Notes: generated from the letters alone by a model not told the origin. A stretch of 52,534 nt of DNA from Vallicoccus soli (GCF_003594885.1 NZ_QZEZ01000014.1:1-52534); one strand, 5' to 3'; positions 1 to 9,646 are shown, counted from the stretch's first letter. A program made the numbers and translations.

Positions 1-63
1 TCCGGGTCGTCCGGGTCGTCCGGGTCGTCCGGGTCGTCCGGGTCGTCCGGGTCGTCCGGGTCG
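1..63. repeat. 9-bp tandem repeat, 7 copies, at window start
   Basis: Seven exact copies of tccgggtcg. The same repeat fills 52472-52534. In frame 1 it reads Ser-Gly-Ser and continues the coupling-protein tail across the window junction. The true copy number is unknown because the sequence was opened inside the repeat. Confidence 0.95.
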
Positions 64-83
64 GGCAACCCGTGGGTGCGCTC

Positions 84-638
84 GTGAGCGACCACTCGGA
101 CGACACCGCCCGTTGGGCCGAGGCCGACGAGCTAGCGGATCGGGCCGGGGCGTTGGACGACGTCGAGGAACTGGTCGAGGTCGACCTGGACGGCCCCGAC
201 GACTACCCGGACCCGGACGGCGACCCGTACGGACCTACGTCGGCGAGGACCGGGAGCATCGGCGCCGAGGCCGGGGGAGAGGAGCCGCAGCTCTACTACC
301 CGACGCTCGACGTGTTCGTGCGCGAGCTGTTGGCCCCCACGTACCGGCGGGTGATCGACGGCCGCCACCGCAGCTGGTGCCCGCAATGGTGGCGCCACGG
401 CGAAGCGATCGCCCGCCTCGAGGCGCTGTGGCGAGCCTGGGAGCACCTGCGCCACGACCCGGCTATCGGGGCGTCGTCGTGGTTCCGCGATCACGCCGAC
501 CCTCACATGGCCGTCCTGTTCGACCCCGACGCCGGCCCGTTCAAGTACTGCACCAGCGAGCAGGGACACAGCCCTCGCCTGCAGCCACTTCCACTCGATG
601 CGCCCCCCGAGGGGCTCTTCCAACTACCTACACCATGA
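84..638 (+). CDS. DUF4913 domain protein
   Basis: A 184-aa protein with an acidic N-terminal stretch and a DUF4913-type domain from about residue 70 (LYYPTLDVFVRELLAPTYRR, then SWCPQWWRHGEA and SWFRDHADPHM). DUF4913 genes are common beside transfer genes on actinobacterial plasmids; the biochemical role is unknown. I chose GTG at 84 because it overlaps the coupling-protein stop (85-87) as GTGA if the molecule is circular, the same arrangement as at 50498. A GTG at 72 is the alternative. It would be the last gene of the transfer operon. Confidence 0.85.
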   Translation: MSDHSDDTARWAEADELADRAGALDDVEELVEVDLDGPDDYPDPDGDPYGPTSARTGSIGAEAGGEEPQLYYPTLDVFVRELLAPTYRRVIDGRHRSWCPQWWRHGEAIARLEALWRAWEHLRHDPAIGASSWFRDHADPHMAVLFDPDAGPFKYCTSEQGHSPRLQPLPLDAPPEGLFQLPTP

Positions 639-993
639 GTTTAGGCGGACTGGAGTCAGACGCACGACGTGTACCACAGTAGTTGATTGCGAGCGCGGGG
701 AACTCAGACTGGTGTGGAACCCTCGCACACAGTGGCCGTTCTCCCAACGTTTCACTCTTGCGACCTCCATCTCGTCACGAAGGCTCCCGACATGCCGCGT
801 GGATCCCCTTACCGGCAGATCGTGCCGTAGTGGGCGTGCTCGGACCGCTATGCCTACGGCACGGACGACCATCGCTTCGCCTTGGCCAACGCACTTGCCG
901 CCGGAGTGGACCAGATGACGCAATGGCGCGTACGGCTGCCGGAGGTTGCGGCACACTCGCAGTGCTAGCTTTGCGCCCTTTGGAGGGGGAGCA
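639..993. other. gene-free stretch with a possible coding remnant
   Basis: No complete gene seen. Positions 831-968 on the plus strand read as a protein-like tail (DRYAYGTDDHRFALANALAA and on to a stop at 966) preceded by a TAG at 828. This may be the end of a decayed gene that I do not recognise. The ribosome-binding site of the next gene is at 982-989. Confidence 0.35.
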
Positions 994-3006
994 GTGATTG
1001 ATAGGGCGACGACCGTTGTTCTAGGCACGGCGCTGATCGCTACGGCCTCGGCGGCGCTCGCCTTAACTACACAGGGAGGCGACGCAGCCTCAGTTTCTTC
1101 GCCTCCTGCGACTGACGGTCGGGCAACCGCCCTGGCTCCCGAGGAGATCCTATTCAGAGCCACCACCGGCGTTAGCTATCTGTTCGGCGGGGACGACTTT
1201 GGGTCGCAGAAGGAGCCGGACCCCGCGTCGCTACTCGTACTCACGCGGGGATGTCCACCGAGCGATGCACACCTGACAGCCTTCGACGGCCGCGGCTCTA
1301 TGGGCGACGCCACGAACGGCCAGGACAGAGTCCTCGTTGACGTAAAAGGCGCCACCCTATTATTGAGGCCCAGCACGGAGAAGGAGTTAACACCTGAGGA
1401 GCGAAGCAACGGCATCTGCTCCGTCACCCTTGAGCCACGCGAGCGCCTTGTGAGCCTTCAAGCAGCGGGCAAAGGGCTAGTACTACTTAGCGATAGTGCG
1501 CCGGCGGACGCCGCCGCAGCTAAGGCCGTTCTGTGGAAGTACAGGACACAGGTCACCTCCACACCGCAGGTCTTCTTTCTGGCGCTACTTGTTGGCTTAG
1601 GGCTCCCGCCCCTCGTCCTCATTGCCGGCGAGATAGGTGCGAACAGGGGATTCAAGTGGCTCAAGACCGCGAAGGAGAACCCGGAGGTAGGGACGCAGGA
1701 AGCTGATGGCCTTTTCCAGGGGGAGAACGCCCCGTTGGCCGCCCTCAGCGCGTTGGCGGCCCTGGGCGTCGTGCTCTTTAATGAAGGCGGGCTCTTCCGT
1801 AGGGCGTCCAGCCCGTATGACGTCACCGGTGCCCTCGTCCTTGTGGCAGTTGCGACCGCACTTGGCGCCGCCGCTCTTCTTGTCGTTGCGGCCAAGCGAC
1901 GACACCGAAGCGGTGGGATTGCCTATCGCTGGCTACTAGTCGGGGGGTGGCTGCACGTCAGCGGCGCCGCTGTTTCGGCTTTCGCCCTGACTATAGTCGT
2001 TGCTCATATGGTGCGAGCTGAGGACCGCCAACCAGTCCCATGGTGGGCGCTTGTTGCTGTGATAGTTCTGTGCTGGCTCGGTGGTCGACCGCTGACGAGA
2101 GTGATTGAACAGCCGAGCCCTGAGACTACGACGCGCATCCGCGCCTTGCAAGAGGCGATTTCACAGGCAGATGAAGCGGCACATGAGGCAAGCATGGCTG
2201 AAGCGGCAACGACCCGTGCGCGTAGCCTTTTTCGCGCGCGTGTCGACAATGGCAAGGTCACCGGAGAGATCGCCCTTGTAAGGAGTGCGGCGACGAGGGC
2301 GGTGGGGTGTGCCGAGGACAGCGCGAGGTCAGCAACAAAGGTTCTGGAACCCAAGCGGAAGGCTGAACTGGCACAAATGCTTGACCTCGCCCGTCAGGCA
2401 GCAGGCGAGGCAGACAAGGCGCGCGTTGCCGCCCTGGGCCTTGACTTGTTTGACGGCAGGCAGCTTAACCGGGCGACCCTCCAACAGGCAGTCGGGGAGG
2501 CAAGATCCGCGACAAGCGAGGCGGGTGGTCTCCTGCAGAAGGCTGCGACCAAGATCGAGCGGCTGCCCGGGTTCGGTTCCAGCCAGTTACCACGGGCACT
2601 CAGCGCAGTCACTGCTGCAAGGGACTCCGCGTTCTCTGCGATGGCCGACGCCGAAGAAATCTGTGGTGCCCTAGACGAAGAGGCCCCGCTTCCTGATGAT
2701 GCGGTCGAGGAGCACATTGGGGAACTCTCGGAGAAGCTTACGGAGCTCGTGCGGGGGACCGACGAGGCTATCGCGCAGATACGTCGCTATTGGCCGGTAC
2801 TTTCTGATCCGAAGCTGGAGCGCGCAATCTCGTACGCTCAAGAGGCTGCGAGGGAGTCGGGGCTGGCCGATCAGGCAGCAAGGGAAGCGGAGCAGCGGCT
2901 GCGGGCGCGGGAGGGTGTGGATGAGAGTTTGCGCTCCGCACACTGGAGAGCAACGAGGGCGGGCAGATTCGCCCGAGAAGTCGGCGAGTCCCTCAGACAA
3001 GATTGA
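994..3006 (+). CDS. membrane protein with long coiled-coil tail
   Basis: A 670-aa protein. An N-terminal hydrophobic segment (about residues 5-25) is followed by an extracytoplasmic-looking domain. Several membrane segments lie between about residues 190 and 370 (LLVGLGLPPLVLIAGEIGA, LVLVAVATALGAAALLVVAA and others), then about 300 Ala/Glu/Arg-rich residues predicted to be helical coiled coil. GTG at 994 has a strong GGAGGGGG site 4 bases upstream. Codon use is less GC-biased than in the transfer genes, suggesting a later arrival. I recognise no family; a role in envelope or stress defence would be a guess. Confidence 0.75.
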   Translation: MIDRATTVVLGTALIATASAALALTTQGGDAASVSSPPATDGRATALAPEEILFRATTGVSYLFGGDDFGSQKEPDPASLLVLTRGCPPSDAHLTAFDGRGSMGDATNGQDRVLVDVKGATLLLRPSTEKELTPEERSNGICSVTLEPRERLVSLQAAGKGLVLLSDSAPADAAAAKAVLWKYRTQVTSTPQVFFLALLVGLGLPPLVLIAGEIGANRGFKWLKTAKENPEVGTQEADGLFQGENAPLAALSALAALGVVLFNEGGLFRRASSPYDVTGALVLVAVATALGAAALLVVAAKRRHRSGGIAYRWLLVGGWLHVSGAAVSAFALTIVVAHMVRAEDRQPVPWWALVAVIVLCWLGGRPLTRVIEQPSPETTTRIRALQEAISQADEAAHEASMAEAATTRARSLFRARVDNGKVTGEIALVRSAATRAVGCAEDSARSATKVLEPKRKAELAQMLDLARQAAGEADKARVAALGLDLFDGRQLNRATLQQAVGEARSATSEAGGLLQKAATKIERLPGFGSSQLPRALSAVTAARDSAFSAMADAEEICGALDEEAPLPDDAVEEHIGELSEKLTELVRGTDEAIAQIRRYWPVLSDPKLERAISYAQEAARESGLADQAAREAEQRLRAREGVDESLRSAHWRATRAGRFAREVGESLRQD

Positions 3007-3787
3007 GCAGGCAGGGCGCGGGACTTGGGGCCGGGGGTTTGCGCAGGAGGCAGGGGTTCGCGGCCGAAAGCATCTCGTCGTCGCCGTCGCTCAGCCGCGC
3101 GCCGACCAGGGTGACCCTCCGTGCGTTCAGATCCGCGAACTGCGCGTCCACCCGCCGAGCTTGGGGGGTATCGCTTGGGCATGATGTTGAACCCTTGAAG
3201 CGAGGCCGCAGTCTCATAGGCGGAGAAGTCAACTCAACTTTGGGCAGTCCCAGTGCCCCATGGCGACTCCCTCCCTGAGGCGAGCTTCTGGACCCTCTCC
3301 ACCCGACTCCCTTGAAAGACGGTTCGCCCACTGGACAGTTGGGTGCCGCGGGTGGCCCCGCGGTCGGGGGCTCACGCCAGCAACGCGGGCAGCAGCGAGC
3401 TCGCCTGCTTCCGGCGAGGGGCTTGACCATCGCTAGGTAGGGCTTAGTTGGTGTAGCAGGCGACGGCACAGCGGGCAGCCCGCCAGTTGAAGGCGCGGCT
3501 GACCATCACGTCAATGCGACCGGCTGTTCGGTTCCGTGGTTCTACTTCGCGACCAACGCAGAGAGGAGCGCTTGCAGTCTTGTCCTGCCAAGTTGACCCC
3601 TAGCGAGCCCGTGCTTCCGCATCTCGCCGATAATTTGTCTTATGTCAGGCTAAACTCTTCCTGCCTGCCCTCGCCGCCGGCATCGCTGCGCCCTCCTCCG
3701 ACCGCGCCGGCCGGCCGGGCTGGTCCGCGCTGCTGGAGCCCGGTCGAGCAGTTGGTGGAGCGCTCGGCGGTATCCGCTCTCGTCTGC
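3007..3787. other. intergenic stretch with a dif-like site
   Basis: No convincing gene on either strand. Open frames here have low-complexity or frame-shadow composition and no ribosome-binding site. The one recognisable element is the dif-like site at 3623-3650. Confidence 0.6.
3623..3650. other. dif-like XerC/XerD recombination site
   Basis: ctcgccgataa (3623-3633), a 6-base centre tttgtc (3634-3639), then ttatgtcaggc (3640-3650). The 11-6-11 layout, the ATAA end of the left arm and the TTATGTC start of the right arm match the general pattern of bacterial dif sites. On a plasmid such a site would let host XerC/XerD resolve dimers or mobilise DNA next to it. No recombinase gene is nearby. 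Confidence 0.6.
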
Positions 3788-4639
3788 TCACCTCGGTCGA
3801 GCGGCGAGGACGCCGCTCAGGTGGCGGATCTGCGCGACGCGCTCGGTGGCGGCGGCCCCGGACCGCAGCGCCAGCACCTCCTCGCCGGCCTTTAGGAACA
3901 TCCACCCGTCCGAGGACCACACTGGGCGAGTGGGACCGCCCGTGGGTCCGGGCAGGAGCTCGAGCGGGGTTCCGCCGCCGATCCGCGCGAGGTACGTGCG
4001 GCCCGCGGTGCCGTCCTGAGCTGCCCGCAGGGTCTGCGTGAACGCGACGACCGTCCGGCAGTCCGCGGACGCGAACAACCCACCGGGCAGGATCAGCCCC
4101 TCAGGGAGCGGCACCCGGCCCAGCGGCTTCCCGCTGTCGGCGTCGACGACCTCGATCGGGTCGACCGGACCGCGGCTGTAGTCCCGCCCGGGCGGCGAGC
4201 CGGTCGTCACCAAGCAGCCGTCGCCCACTGCTGCGACCTCCCGCCCGCGCGGGAGCATCCGCCGCGCCCGCGGCGTCGTGAGGACCGCTCCCCCACGTTG
4301 GTCGTCATACATGTGGAGCGTGCGCCCGTCGGCCGACGCCGAGTCGCCAGCCGCGCCCGGGTCGGTCCGAGACTGCGCCAGTGCCTCCTCGTCATCGAGG
4401 ACCGGGCCGAGCCGCCCCGAGTCCACGTCGTACCAGCGGTGGTCGGCGATGTCGTAGTCGTTGCCGGTCGAGATCGCCACGAGAAGGCGGTGGTGCGTGG
4501 GCACGGCCGGGCGCACGGGCTCCTCCTGCACCCAGACCCAGCCGGCGACAACGACCGCGACCAGCACCGCGCCGGAAGCCCTGAGCGCCGAGCGTCCTCG
4601 GTGTCGGTCTCTGGCTCCCGACTCCCCGCTGGCGCTCAT
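3788..4639 (-). CDS. membrane-anchored propeller-like protein
   Basis: A 283-aa protein with a positively charged N-terminus and one membrane segment (about residues 20-40, VLVAVVVAGWVWVQ), then an extracellular region of short beta-rich repeats (DVDSGRLGPVL, EVVDADSGKPLGRVPLPEG, PVWSSDGWMFLKAGEEVLAL). This resembles the spacing of WD40/YncE-like propeller blades, but the number of blades is low. ATG at 4639 follows an alternative GTG at 4642. No operon partner and no known function. Confidence 0.65.
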   Translation of the reverse strand: MSASGESGARDRHRGRSALRASGAVLVAVVVAGWVWVQEEPVRPAVPTHHRLLVAISTGNDYDIADHRWYDVDSGRLGPVLDDEEALAQSRTDPGAAGDSASADGRTLHMYDDQRGGAVLTTPRARRMLPRGREVAAVGDGCLVTTGSPPGRDYSRGPVDPIEVVDADSGKPLGRVPLPEGLILPGGLFASADCRTVVAFTQTLRAAQDGTAGRTYLARIGGGTPLELLPGPTGGPTRPVWSSDGWMFLKAGEEVLALRSGAAATERVAQIRHLSGVLAARPR

Positions 4640-4642
4640 CAC

Positions 4643-4983
4643 CCGGCGACCATAGCCGGGGGTGTCTCCCGCCGTCCCGACGCCGGACCGACCCGTTACA
4701 CCCCAGACGGCGGGGCGCCTGCGCCGTGCGAGTGAGGCTCAGCCAGTCCGACGTCGCACTCGGACAGGGAGCAACCATCCTGCGTCGCGTCCCAGCCCAT
4801 CGTGAAGATCCACGTTCCGCTCGGAACTAGCTCCGGCACCTGTGGCATGGACGACGCGACGGGAGCTTGGACGAACTGGACGAGGTGACGCCTCACGGAT
4901 CGCAGTTCAGGAGAGGCGGCAGGACGGCGGCTTCGGAGCGAAGCGCCAAGACGCACCCTCGCTCCGAGTCGCCGCCCCTCCAA
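4643..4983. other. gene-free stretch upstream of RHS remnant
   Basis: I see no supported gene. Frames here are open only by composition and carry no recognisable domain. Confidence 0.4.
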
Positions 4984-5640
4984 ACCCTAGAAGAGGTCGA
5001 AACCCTCACCGTCAAGCTCGGCGGCGCCTCGGGCAGCTCGAGCCACTTCCTGGTGCGGGTAATCGGCTACTTCACCAAGACCGGCACCACCGGCGGGCAG
5101 AACAGCGACGCCGCGGCGGTGCAGTACCCGGTGCTGGCGGACCCGACGGTGCGCGGCGCCGGCAGCAGCGACCCGCAGGGCGGCGCTGGGCAGGTCACCG
5201 GCGAGGGCGCCTCGTCCAGCGCCGGCGGTGGGGGCGTGTTCGGGTGCGGCGCGGCGTTGCACGAGGTGGACAACTCCACGTGCCAGGGCGGGTCGGTGAA
5301 CTCGCTTTCCGGGGAGTTCGTGCTCACCGACGTCGACCTGACCCGCCCTGGTCGCGGTCTGGGCTTCGGGTTCAGCCGCGCGTACCGCTCCGGGCGCACC
5401 ACGGCCGGGCCGATGGGCCCGGGCTGGACCCACTCGTACAACACCCGGATGAACCGCTCGAGCACCGGCGACGTCAGCGTGGACTCCGGCGACGGGCAGT
5501 CGCTGAAGTTCACCAAGACCGGCACGACCACCTTCTCCGCGCCGGCCGAGGCCCGCTCCACGATGCGGATCAGCGACTCCTTCTGGGAGCTCACCCAGCG
5601 CAACCAGGTCGTGTCCCGCTTCAACGCGCGGCAGTGTCTC
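4984..5640 (+). pseudogene. RHS-repeat protein N-terminal remnant (DUF6531-like)
   Basis: The frame encodes a secreted-type linker followed by the characteristic start of an RHS/YD-repeat toxin scaffold: SLSGEFVLTDVDLTRPGRGL, FSRAYRSG, GPMGPGWTHSYNTRM. Homology-like sequence stops near 5635 (NQVVSRFNARQ), where the text changes and the frame ends at 5757. RHS proteins are usually over 1000 residues, so only a small piece remains. No clean start or signal peptide is visible upstream. It is most likely a truncated remnant left by recombination. Confidence 0.7.
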
Positions 5641-5762
5641 CTTGCGCGTATCCCGAACGCCGCGCGTCGAAGGTTATCAGCGTACCTACCGACCTCAATT
5701 AGTTGGCTGACAGCTGACATGGATGATATGCGAATGGCGCATTTCTTGCTAGGATGACTCGT

Positions 5763-5981
5763 ATGTCTTCCCTTGGGCCTCGTGGCACTCTTGTAACACG
5801 CACTGTCCTGTACGGCTCGATCGCCGCAGCGTTCGGTGGAGTACTCCTCTTTCGATCGAATGACGGGTTCGATTGGCCGCCGAGCGCGGGTGAAGTGCTT
5901 ACTCTTGTCGTGGTAGCGCTGCTTGTTGGATTTGTCGGCGCCGCCGGGGAATCGTGGGGTCGAACCTCGGGAAAACGGTAA
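5763..5981 (+). CDS. small two-helix membrane protein
   Basis: A 72-aa protein with two hydrophobic segments (LVTRTVLYGSIAAAFGGVLL and VLTLVVVALLVGFVGAAG) and short charged ends. ATG at 5763 lies 8 bases after AGGA (5751-5754); ATG at 5754 is an alternative without a site. Base composition is clearly less GC-rich than the surroundings. Function unknown. Confidence 0.55.
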   Translation: MSSLGPRGTLVTRTVLYGSIAAAFGGVLLFRSNDGFDWPPSAGEVLTLVVVALLVGFVGAAGESWGRTSGKR

Positions 5982-6020
5982 GCCACTCTTTCGCCTCGCG
6001 CCGCACCCACAGCCCGCGGC

Positions 6021-6055
6021 GCGAGGTGCGAGGTGCGAGGTGCGGGGTGCGAGGT
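6021..6055. repeat. 7-bp tandem repeat
   Basis: Five consecutive copies of gcgaggt, the fourth being gcggggt. It lies between the small membrane gene and the 3' end of the mobilization block. No function is assigned. Confidence 0.8.
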
Positions 6056-6168
6056 GCGCGAGCGTCCTCGAGTAGCTGTATATAGTCGCGGACAGGGTGG
6101 CTGGCTCGATCTCTGAATCGCCGGCTGGCGCAAACGTGCCAAGTCGAGCAGCGCGGTCTGTGGCAGGT

Positions 6169-6963
6169 TCAGGGACCGAGCGTCTCGCTGCGTTGTCTTG
6201 CCCTGGCGGCTCCAGACCGGCTCCCCTTGCGGGCCCGGGGAGCCTCTGCGGGCGCCTGAGCCACCGCATCACAAGGCGGCCGGGCCTGGAAGGTGTCAGC
6301 CAGCACCCGGGCCTGCACCACCTCCGCTTGGGCGACACCCTTCAGCGACGCCGACAAGCCGCGGCGGCGCTCCGCGGTGTCGTACGCCGCGTCACCGGCC
6401 GGCTGGAGTGACCCCGCGCGCTCCTGCTCCCCCGCACCCTCGGCGCTGTCGGCGCGGTCGGCGTCGACGAGCAGTCGGGCCGCCTCGCTCTCCTCGCGGC
6501 CGACCTGCCGGCGCTGGGTGCCGACCTCGCCCTCGGCGATCCCGCGCCGTGCCAGCGCCTCGCGCACTGCGGCCGGGTCGGCGCCGGGGGCGTCGACGCC
6601 GACGCCGTACCGCTCGTGAACCTCCTGGCGGATGCGTTCGGCGGCGCGGTGCGCGTCGGGGTCGATCCGCTCCCACGCCCGGGCGGTCTCCCACGCCTGG
6701 GCGACGTCCTGCGGCTGGGCGCGGTCCCACCACTCCGAGCGCTGCACCGGAGCCAGCTGGGCCCGGGCCGCGGAGCGCTCCGCGGCGAGGCGCGCGGCGA
6801 GCTCGCGGGCCTGCTGCTCGCTGGCGGCGCGGGCCTCCTGGGCGGCCTGCTCCCGCGCCCGGGCAATGACCTCAGCTACCCGGCCTGCTGCGGTCAGCCC
6901 CACTCGCAGCATGTCGTCGAACGTCTCGCCCATGCCGTCGCTCTCACCAGACCACTCGGCCAC
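6169..6963 (-). CDS. alpha-helical protein downstream of relaxase
   Basis: A 264-aa protein, strongly helical and rich in Ala, Arg, Glu and Gln (ARAASEQQARELAARLAAER), with a second helical part around residues 80-130 (WETARAWERIDPDAHRAAE). GTG at 6963 is preceded by GGGAGGGA. It follows the relaxase gene by 39 bases on the same strand, so it is probably co-transcribed with mobC and the relaxase and may be a relaxosome accessory protein. This role is inferred from position; no catalytic motif is visible. Confidence 0.7.
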   Translation of the reverse strand: MAEWSGESDGMGETFDDMLRVGLTAAGRVAEVIARAREQAAQEARAASEQQARELAARLAAERSAARAQLAPVQRSEWWDRAQPQDVAQAWETARAWERIDPDAHRAAERIRQEVHERYGVGVDAPGADPAAVREALARRGIAEGEVGTQRRQVGREESEAARLLVDADRADSAEGAGEQERAGSLQPAGDAAYDTAERRRGLSASLKGVAQAEVVQARVLADTFQARPPCDAVAQAPAEAPRARKGSRSGAARARQRSETLGP

Positions 6964-7002
6964 GATCCCTCCTCCCGCGCGCGTGCGCGCTCATCGCCCT
7001 GC

Positions 7003-8781
7003 TCATCGCTCGGTCTCGTTGCCCCGGTCGGCCCTTCGCCCGGGTGCTCCGGGTCGGCCGGGGCGCTGGCCCGCCCCGAGCCGCGCAGCCGGTTGGGGCG
7101 GCCACAGCCGGTTCGGGATCGGCGCACCGGACTCTCTCTGCTTCCCGGATTCGTCGGTTGGCTCGAGCGGCACCCGGCTCCCCATCGGGACCTGCCCGGC
7201 CCGCGCCACCCGCAGCGCCTCGGCGGCCTCCTCGTCGACGCCCAGCCGCAGCCCTTCCCCGTCCCGGCGGGCAGCCGCGGCCGCTGGCTGGTCGACGGCT
7301 CGGCCGCTGGGCTGGTGGGTCGGCACCGGGGGGAGCGCGTCGCGGACCTGCACCAGCTGGTGGCTGAGCACGGACACGAGCTCCTGCGCCCGGGTCGCCT
7401 CCTGCATGGCGGTGTGCGCCTGCCGGACCGCGATCGCGGTGTGTGCCAGCTGGCGCAACATCACCGCCTGTGCGACGGTGCCGCGCCCGCCACGCGCCGC
7501 GGAGGCGAACAGCAGCGCGGCGCCCTTCGCCGACGGCAGCGGGGCGGTCCCGAGCTGTGGTCCCTGCCGCACCTGGTGCGCGGGCAGCTGCGCGGACTTC
7601 GCCAGCGCGTCCGCCGTGGCGGCCAGCGGCCCCGGAGTGGCTTCGACCGCGGTCGACCAGGCGGCGAACGCCCCGGAGGTCTCCCGCGCGACGTGCGCCC
7701 AGGTGACCCGGTCGTGCGCGGGGACGTCGGCGAGGCGCTGGCGCAGCTCGGCGACCTCGCGGGCGTAGCGGCGCCACAGCTGCGGGTCCGGCTCGGACGC
7801 TTCCCGGCCCGGCTGCACGACCCGCCGCCCGCGCTTAGCGGCGTTCCACTCCGCCGCCGCCGCCGTGGCGTACTGCGGGCTGTCCGGCCAATCCACGCGC
7901 AGCCGCGGCAGAGTCAGGTCGCGGGCCAGGTGCCCGCCGCCGTACCAGATCGGCCGCTCTCTCAGGCCCACTCCTGCCGACGTCCGGGCCGGGCCGGCGG
8001 GTCGCTGGGCGACGGAGTAGCCCACCACGACGTCGGCGCGGCCGGAGGCGTACCGGGGGCGGGCGAGCAGCCCGGCGCGGCGCAGCCGGCGCACGAACTC
8101 CGCCTCATCGCCCGCGGCGGCGGCGCAGCCGCGCACCGTGCGGGCCAGCGACGCGCGCACCGGCTCCGGTGCGCCGGTGCGCTGGGCCTTGGCCAGCTCC
8201 GCCGGCTTCGCCCCCCGCGTAGCGTGCCCGGCGCCGCGGCTCTCCAGCACCTGCAGTCCGTGCTTGCGCTCGAGCTCCCCGGCCAGGCGCTGCGCGCTCG
8301 GCCGGTCGTTCCACACGCTGGCCTTGGTGCCGTCCTCCCGCACCAGCGACACCGCGACGTGCACGTGGTCGTTGCCGTTGGACGACAGGCCGTGGCGCAC
8401 CGCGACCCACCGGCACGGCGCCTTCCCCTGCCCCGACGTGCCCCATCCGGTGTCGCCGGTGAAGCCCATGCCGTCGACGAAGTCGTGCGCGATCGCGGCC
8501 CACTGCTCGTCGCTGAGCTGCCCCTCCTCAGCGCGCAGGCTCAGCGAGCAGTGCCACACCGAACCCCCGGGCACGTCGACGTCGTACATGCGCCGCGGCG
8601 CGTCCAACTCCCGCGCGATCCGCAGCGCGTCCTCGCGGCTGAGCTCGGTGTCGTCGTGCCACGCCATCACCGCCGGGTCACCGGCGACCAGGTGCGGCTC
8701 GGTGTGCTCGTTGTGCCGTCCCGGGCCGGCCAGGTACACCAGCAGACCGCTCATCCGCTCACCGCGGGTGATGTTCGGCAT
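7003..8781 (-). CDS. relaxase / mobilization nuclease
   Basis: A 592-aa relaxase that would nick oriT and lead the strand into the transfer channel. The N-terminus has a tyrosine in GLLVYLAGPGR followed by NEHTEPHLVAGD, and the histidine motif NDHVHVAVSLVREDG is metal-ligand motif III of MOB relaxases. HCSLSLRAEEG and DFVDGMGF lie between them. The C-terminal half is helical and poorly conserved. The frame is open far upstream across mobC, so I start at ATG 8781 (MPNITRG), just after the mobC stop at 8837. Family: Relaxase (PF03432)-like, probably MOBP class. Confidence 0.88.
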   Translation of the reverse strand: MPNITRGERMSGLLVYLAGPGRHNEHTEPHLVAGDPAVMAWHDDTELSREDALRIARELDAPRRMYDVDVPGGSVWHCSLSLRAEEGQLSDEQWAAIAHDFVDGMGFTGDTGWGTSGQGKAPCRWVAVRHGLSSNGNDHVHVAVSLVREDGTKASVWNDRPSAQRLAGELERKHGLQVLESRGAGHATRGAKPAELAKAQRTGAPEPVRASLARTVRGCAAAAGDEAEFVRRLRRAGLLARPRYASGRADVVVGYSVAQRPAGPARTSAGVGLRERPIWYGGGHLARDLTLPRLRVDWPDSPQYATAAAAEWNAAKRGRRVVQPGREASEPDPQLWRRYAREVAELRQRLADVPAHDRVTWAHVARETSGAFAAWSTAVEATPGPLAATADALAKSAQLPAHQVRQGPQLGTAPLPSAKGAALLFASAARGGRGTVAQAVMLRQLAHTAIAVRQAHTAMQEATRAQELVSVLSHQLVQVRDALPPVPTHQPSGRAVDQPAAAAARRDGEGLRLGVDEEAAEALRVARAGQVPMGSRVPLEPTDESGKQRESGAPIPNRLWPPQPAARLGAGQRPGRPGAPGRRADRGNETER

Positions 8782-8836
8782 CACGACCGAACCACCCCGC
8801 ACACGCCCCATGCCGAGCCCCAGGCACCCGCCGCTG

Positions 8837-9364
8837 TCATACCTTCGCGACCTTCTCCATGGCGTCGTCGAGGCGCTCGACGACCCGGCGCACCGCCTGC
8901 AACGTGGCGTGCGCGTCAGCCGGGAACTCCTCGCCGGCGTTGGCGTGCCGGGCGATCTGGTTGACGTTGTTCGACACCGCCGCGAGCAGCCGCCGGATCG
9001 CGAACATCTCCGCCAACGCGTCCCGCCGCTGCGTCGGCGTGACCACTCCCCCAGCCGCCAGTCCGGCCGCCCCAGTCGCCCCAGCCGCGCCGACGGCTCC
9101 GCCAACACCTGCGCTGGTGTGCAGCGTCAACGCCGCCTCGATCAACAGCCGCGGCACCGTCACCCGCTGCGCCTCCGCCGCCTGCACCAGCCGCGCCTCC
9201 TCCTCCGGAGTCACCAACACCCGGTGACTGTGCCGCCGCCCACCGGCCACATTCGCGCGCCGCCGACGACCGAACCGGCTCCGCTTCGGCGTCCCGACAT
9301 CAGCACCGTCAGGGGCGCCAGCGGGGGCATCGGCAGGGGCATCCGCCGGCGTCTCGTCGGACAC
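8837..9364 (-). CDS. mobC: MobC-like relaxosome protein
   Basis: A 175-aa protein. An Asp/Ala/Pro-rich N-terminus is followed by a basic patch (RRRRANVAGGRRHSHRV) and a ribbon-helix-helix-like segment (VLVTPEEEARLVQAAEAQ). The MobC signature is at about residues 120-150: RRDALAEMFAIRRLLAAVSN then NVNQIARHANAG. MobC proteins bind oriT and help the relaxase open the strands. GTG at 9364 follows GGGAGGG by 8 bases. It is the first gene of the block mobC-relaxase-helical protein and faces the candidate oriT. Confidence 0.87.
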   Translation of the reverse strand: MSDETPADAPADAPAGAPDGADVGTPKRSRFGRRRRANVAGGRRHSHRVLVTPEEEARLVQAAEAQRVTVPRLLIEAALTLHTSAGVGGAVGAAGATGAAGLAAGGVVTPTQRRDALAEMFAIRRLLAAVSNNVNQIARHANAGEEFPADAHATLQAVRRVVERLDDAMEKVAKV

Positions 9365-9646
9365 GACACCACCCTCCCGCCCAGTGCTGTTCCCCGCCCG
9401 GGCACGTCTCAGCCCAGCGCAGCGACCCCGCCTCCGCGCGGGGACTCACACGCCAGTGTGCCCGGCCTCGACACCCTGTGTCGAGGCCGGCCTACGTTTA
9501 CGGCATGTAAATGCATAGCTTGCTCTGCCAAGAGGCCGCCAGGGTTTCGCGCCGGTAGGCGCGGGGTCCGGGTCGGCGCCGCTGCGCGGCGCTACACGAC
9601 ACTTGGTACTTCCATGCCACCAAGCTGCCGCAACTACGCTGCTGCC
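9365..9646. other. candidate oriT region
   Basis: This is the divergent gap upstream of mobC. It holds three inverted repeats: TTTAC-ggcat-GTAAA (9497-9511), CGCGCC-ggta-GGCGCG (9548-9563) and GCGCCGC-tgc-GCGGCGC (9576-9592). It contains the most AT-rich short stretch in the neighbourhood (9494-9516). Position beside mobC/relaxase plus hairpins is typical of oriT. The nic site cannot be assigned. Confidence 0.5.
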
